The position numbers were made by a program, and so were the translations under genes. From contig NZ_CP102382.1 of the NCBI RefSeq assembly GCF_024628805.1, positions 1,922,001 through 1,986,000 on the forward strand: DNA of 64,000 nt. Reading direction: 5' to 3'. This document shows, one piece after another, positions 60,502-64,000 of the stretch; positions within the stretch are counted from its first letter, which is position 1; every line of letters starts with the position of its first letter. Below the pieces are notes generated by a model, which saw only the letters and a list, made by a program, of their open reading frames with translations, was not told where the DNA came from and made no database searches. This DNA comes from Paenimyroides aestuarii. Lineage in GTDB: Bacteria; Bacteroidota; Bacteroidia; Flavobacteriales; Flavobacteriaceae.

Positions 60502-63381
60502 ATGAAAAAAATCTGGGTAACGTTTTTATTAGCTCCTATATTACTAGTTGCACAACCAAAACAAAAGTTTCAAGCACCTGATAAATGGGTTGATAGCGTT
60601 TACAATCAAATGTCGTTCAATGAAAAAGTGGGGCAACTTTTTATGGTAGCCGCATACTCCAACCGCGATGAAAAGCACCTTCAAGAACTCTTAGATTTGG
60701 TACGATCTAAAAATATTGGCGGTGTGATTTTTTTTCAAGGCGGACCGGGCAGGCAAGCACACATGACTAATAAATTACAAGCGGCTTCAAAATTGCCTTT
60801 ATTTGTTGGTATTGATGCCGAATGGGGATTGGGCATGCGTTTAGATTCTACTTATGTTTATCCTTGGAATATGAACCTTGGAGCCATTCAAAACAACGAT
60901 TTAATAGAACAAATGGGCACGCAAATGGGCGAACAAGCAAAACGCTTGGGAGTTCATTTTATGTTTGCACCTGTGGTTGACATCAATATCAATCCATTGA
61001 ACCCTATTATTGGTAACCGCTCATTTGGAGAATCAAAAGAGAACGTAGCCGATAAAGCAACTGCTTTAATGCGCGGCATGCAAAAAAATAATGTGTTTGC
61101 AACAGCCAAGCATTTTCCGGGACATGGCGATACAGCAACCGATTCGCATCATGCGTTACCCAATATCGGTTTTGATAGAAAAAGATTAGACAATATTGAA
61201 TTGTATCCATATAAAAAATTGATCAAAGAAGGTTTGGCATCGGTTATGGTGGCGCATTTATCAGTACCTGCACTAGAGCCAAAATCGGGTGTTCCTACCT
61301 CCTTGTCATACAACACTATTACCAAGCTTTTAAAAGAAGAATTAAATTTTAAAGGATTGATTTTTACAGATGCTTTAAATATGAAAGGTGTTGCCAACCA
61401 CAAATCGCCGGGTGAAGTTGATTTAGCAGCCTTTTTAGCCGGAAACGATGTGTTGCTTTTTGCAGAAAATGTGCCCTTGGCAGTTGAAAAATTCAATCAA
61501 GCATTTGAAAAAGGCGAATTTACAGAAGAGCGATTGGCACATTCGGTAAAAAAAATATTGCTTTACAAGTACAAAGCAGGTTTAAATAAATACCAACCAA
61601 TCCTTACAAAAAATCTGTATAAAGATTTAAACAAAGAAGAATATACCAACTTAAGCTACAAGTTGTACGAAGATATGGTTACTGTTGTTAAAAACAATAA
61701 AAACATAGTACCTTTTAAAAGTGCTAAACCTCAAAATATTGCCTATGTGAAATTGGGCGACGATGTGAACGATACATTTATCGAAGCTTTGCAGGCAAAC
61801 CAACCTGTAACGGTTTTTAATCATTATCAAATCGAAGATCATTTGAACGATTTAAAAGCATTCGATCTAATAATTGTGGGCTATCACAAAGCAGACGGAG
61901 TGTGGAAAAAACATGATATGGCACGCAATGAAATCAACTTGCTAGACAATATCGCCAAAAACAATAAAACCATTTTTGTGTCTTTTGCAAAGCCATACGC
62001 AATAAGTGATGTGAAAGATTTTTCAAATTTTGAAGCCGTAGTTTTAGGCTATCAAAACAATGTGATTGCCCATAGAAAAGTAACCGATGTTTTGTTTGGA
62101 ATGCAGGCTGCAAAAGGAAAATTACCTGTTTCTATTGGTTCTCATTTTAAATATGGTGATGGAATAACAACCAAGGCCAATAAAAATTTGCGTTACGGCC
62201 GTGCCAGCGAACAAGGTTTTAACGAAGAAAAATTAAAAGAAATCGATGCGTTTGTTCAAACAGCGATTAGAAACAAATATACACCTGGTGCACAAGTTTT
62301 AGTAGCTAAAAACGGAAATATTGTGTATAATAAATCGTTTGGAACCATGACCTATAACGATCATTTAACTGTGAATAATCAAACCATTTACGATTTGGCT
62401 TCGCTTTCTAAAATGTTGGGAACCTTGCCCATGGTGATGAAAATGTATGACGACGGAAAGTTGCGTTTCGACCAAAAATTAGGAGATTTATTGCCCGAAT
62501 TTAAAAATACAGATAAAGCACATATCACTATAAAAGAATTACTAACACACAATTCTGGTTTAGTTGCTTGGATTCCGTTCTACAAAGAAACCTTGGAAAA
62601 CGGCAAGCCTAATGCAACTTTATACAAACCTACTTTTTCAAATGATTATAATTTACAGATTAATGATAATTTATTTTTAAAATCAGATTATAAAAAAGTT
62701 GTTTTGCAAACCATTGCTGCATCAAAATTGGGCAGAAAGGAATACAAATACAGCGATCTTAATTTTATTCTTTTGGCTGAAATTGTAGAACGAACCTACA
62801 AAAAACCGTTGAATGAATTGGTGAACCAGTATTTTTTTGATAAAATATCAGCAAACAATTTAACCTATCTTCCGTTAACAAAATTTGATGTATCGCAAAT
62901 CGCACCAACCGAAGAAGATACCTATTACCGATACACCACCGTTCAAGGATATGTGCACGATATGGGTGCTGCGATGTTTGGCGGAGTTGCAGGTCATGCA
63001 GGATTGTTTGGCAATGCATTGGATGTTGCAAAAATGATGCAGCTTTTTTTAGACAAAGGCAGATTTAATGGCGAACAATTGCTCTCTGAAAAAACCATTA
63101 ACGATTTTAATACCTGTTATTATTGCAAGGAAGGAAATAGGAGAGGAGCCGGTTTCGATAAACCCCAATTAGGCAAAAGCGGACCTACCTGCGGTTGTGC
63201 TTCCATGAACAGTTTTGGGCATACAGGTTTCACAGGAACAATGGCTTGGGCAGATCCAGAAAACGATTTAATTTATGTTTTTTTATCGAACCGAACCTAT
63301 CCAAATGCCGATGAAAATAAGCTTTCAAAAGCCAATACCCGAGAAGATATTCAGCAAGTGATATACGATGCACTTAAATAA
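60502..63381 (+). CDS. glycoside hydrolase family 3 / beta-lactamase-fold fusion
   Basis: A 959-residue exported two-enzyme protein; start at 60502 gives the signal MKKIWVTFLLAPILLVAQ. Part 1 (about 25-370) is a NagZ-type GH3 domain: GIDAEWGLGMR, KHFPGHGDTATDSHH (the His/Asp dyad loop) and FTDALNMKGV with the nucleophile Asp. A GH3 C-terminal domain follows (about 380-560). Part 2 (about 590-959) is a beta-lactamase-like serine hydrolase: SLSKMLGTLPM (SxxK), KYSDLNFILL, and GHTGFTGTM. It probably removes GlcNAc and processes peptide stems of wall fragments. bshA begins 21 bases later. Confidence 0.92.
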   Translation: MKKIWVTFLLAPILLVAQPKQKFQAPDKWVDSVYNQMSFNEKVGQLFMVAAYSNRDEKHLQELLDLVRSKNIGGVIFFQGGPGRQAHMTNKLQAASKLPLFVGIDAEWGLGMRLDSTYVYPWNMNLGAIQNNDLIEQMGTQMGEQAKRLGVHFMFAPVVDININPLNPIIGNRSFGESKENVADKATALMRGMQKNNVFATAKHFPGHGDTATDSHHALPNIGFDRKRLDNIELYPYKKLIKEGLASVMVAHLSVPALEPKSGVPTSLSYNTITKLLKEELNFKGLIFTDALNMKGVANHKSPGEVDLAAFLAGNDVLLFAENVPLAVEKFNQAFEKGEFTEERLAHSVKKILLYKYKAGLNKYQPILTKNLYKDLNKEEYTNLSYKLYEDMVTVVKNNKNIVPFKSAKPQNIAYVKLGDDVNDTFIEALQANQPVTVFNHYQIEDHLNDLKAFDLIIVGYHKADGVWKKHDMARNEINLLDNIAKNNKTIFVSFAKPYAISDVKDFSNFEAVVLGYQNNVIAHRKVTDVLFGMQAAKGKLPVSIGSHFKYGDGITTKANKNLRYGRASEQGFNEEKLKEIDAFVQTAIRNKYTPGAQVLVAKNGNIVYNKSFGTMTYNDHLTVNNQTIYDLASLSKMLGTLPMVMKMYDDGKLRFDQKLGDLLPEFKNTDKAHITIKELLTHNSGLVAWIPFYKETLENGKPNATLYKPTFSNDYNLQINDNLFLKSDYKKVVLQTIAASKLGRKEYKYSDLNFILLAEIVERTYKKPLNELVNQYFFDKISANNLTYLPLTKFDVSQIAPTEEDTYYRYTTVQGYVHDMGAAMFGGVAGHAGLFGNALDVAKMMQLFLDKGRFNGEQLLSEKTINDFNTCYYCKEGNRRGAGFDKPQLGKSGPTCGCASMNSFGHTGFTGTMAWADPENDLIYVFLSNRTYPNADENKLSKANTREDIQQVIYDALK

Positions 63382-63402
63382 TTAATTTTTGAAATTTACA
63401 AT

Positions 63403-64000
63403 ATGAAAATAGCCATAGTTTGCTATCCAACCTTTGGTGGAAGTGGTGTAGTTGCTACCGAATTAGGTATTGAACTTGCCAAGCGCAACCACGAAGTTCA
63501 TTTTATAACTTATAGCCAGCCGGTGCGTTTGGCACTTTTAAATAAAAATATTCATTACCATGAAGTGGTCGTGCCAGAATATCCATTGTTTCATTACCAG
63601 CCTTATGAATTGGCGCTTTCTAGCAAAATTGTAGATACAGTTAAAGAATTTGGTATCGATCTTTTACATGTACATTATGCCATTCCACATGCTTTTGCGG
63701 GTTATATGGCAAAACAAATGTTGGCAGATCAAGGAATTTCATTGCCAATGGTAACCACATTGCATGGTACGGATATCACATTGGTGGGCAATCACCCGTT
63801 TTATAAAACCGCGGTGAGTTTTAGTATCAACCAGTCCGATTATGTAACTTCGGTTTCTGAGGATTTAAAAAAATCTACCTATGAATTATTCGATACCACG
63901 AAAGATATTCATGTAATTCCCAATTTCATAGAAGAAAAAAACACCTTTGATGCCAATTTTCAGTGCAAACGAAGCCTATTTGCCCATGAAGGTGAACGTA
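63403..64000 (+). CDS. bshA: N-acetyl-alpha-D-glucosaminyl L-malate synthase (N-terminal part)
   Basis: First step of bacillithiol synthesis: joins GlcNAc from UDP-GlcNAc to L-malate. ATG at 63403 opens MKIAIVCYPTFGGSGVVATE, the BshA/GT4 hallmark, followed by HVHYAIPHAFAGYMAK and TTLHGTDITLVG. The gene runs off the window after 199 residues (full family length about 375-380). Bacillithiol synthesis is known in Bacteroidota. It follows the GH3 fusion by 21 bases, a neighbourhood I recall in related genomes. Confidence 0.94.
   Translation, partial: MKIAIVCYPTFGGSGVVATELGIELAKRNHEVHFITYSQPVRLALLNKNIHYHEVVVPEYPLFHYQPYELALSSKIVDTVKEFGIDLLHVHYAIPHAFAGYMAKQMLADQGISLPMVTTLHGTDITLVGNHPFYKTAVSFSINQSDYVTSVSEDLKKSTYELFDTTKDIHVIPNFIEEKNTFDANFQCKRSLFAHEGER

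Overview
The window comes from an AT-rich member of the Bacteroidota, almost certainly family Flavobacteriaceae (Flavobacterium / Myroides / Paenimyroides type). Support: the gene content and order (mevalonate-pathway genes beside a UbiA prenyltransferase; lptD, amidase, MlaD and Fe-S genes in a row; a GH3/beta-lactamase fusion next to bshA), promoters with the Bacteroidota -7 box TAnnTTTG, few Shine-Dalgarno sequences, and TonB, M56/BlaR1 and LptD proteins of flavobacterial type. The species cannot be named from sequence alone.

Layout. 1-4057: end of an HI0933-type flavoprotein, then mvaD, a cysteine-rich CWC/DUF5522 protein, a GHMP kinase and a UbiA prenyltransferase, together an isoprenoid cluster. 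4048-8000: two small membrane proteins, rluB, tcdA, a TatD hydrolase and a DUF1684 protein. 8047-20138: two related small exported proteins, a lipoprotein, a 1230-residue phosphoesterase/outer-membrane-barrel fusion, an HD plus Pycsar-type transmembrane protein, a 796-residue protein of unknown function, and a BlaI/BlaR1-like pair behind three evenly spaced palindromic operators. 20309-30002: outer-membrane protein, a 37-residue membrane peptide, hybrid histidine kinase, acyl-CoA dehydrogenase, anmK, amino-acid dehydrogenase, TonB, a macro-like protein of unknown function and an ExbD-like lipoprotein. 30083-33484: MFS efflux protein, small AAA ATPase, dGTPase, tRNA-Ser. 33562-39591: a minus-strand run dgkA-ftsK-lolA-lptF/G-ribB. 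39686-41027: peroxiredoxin, thioredoxin and a small acidic protein whose 3' end is tandemly duplicated. 41250-46827: amino-acid permease, a repeat-filled intergenic region, MtfA-type peptidase, threonine aldolase, topoisomerase IB. 46963-56580: RidA, LptD, two tandem amidases, MlaD-type MCE protein, two Fe-S proteins and two small genes. 56581-58829: a 2.25-kb insert bounded by 34-bp direct repeats. 58896-64000: a serine hydrolase, the GH3/beta-lactamase fusion and the start of bshA.

Most of the window is ordinary core genome: envelope biogenesis (lptD, lolA, lptF/G, MlaD, amidases, anmK, GH3), isoprenoids, nucleotide and redox metabolism. The least ordinary parts are (i) the insert at 56581-58829, which duplicates the 3' end of its host gene and carries a seven-repeat propeller lipoprotein and a decayed ABC-F gene; (ii) the amidase duplication, which also copied a piece of the divergent lptD gene; (iii) the three 20-bp-phased BlaI operators; (iv) the HD-PycTM protein without an adjacent cyclase; (v) the ExbD-like domain on a lipoprotein; and (vi) repeats at 39686-39787 and 43221-43700. 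No complete prophage, transposon or CRISPR array is visible, and I did not find a complete new defence system.
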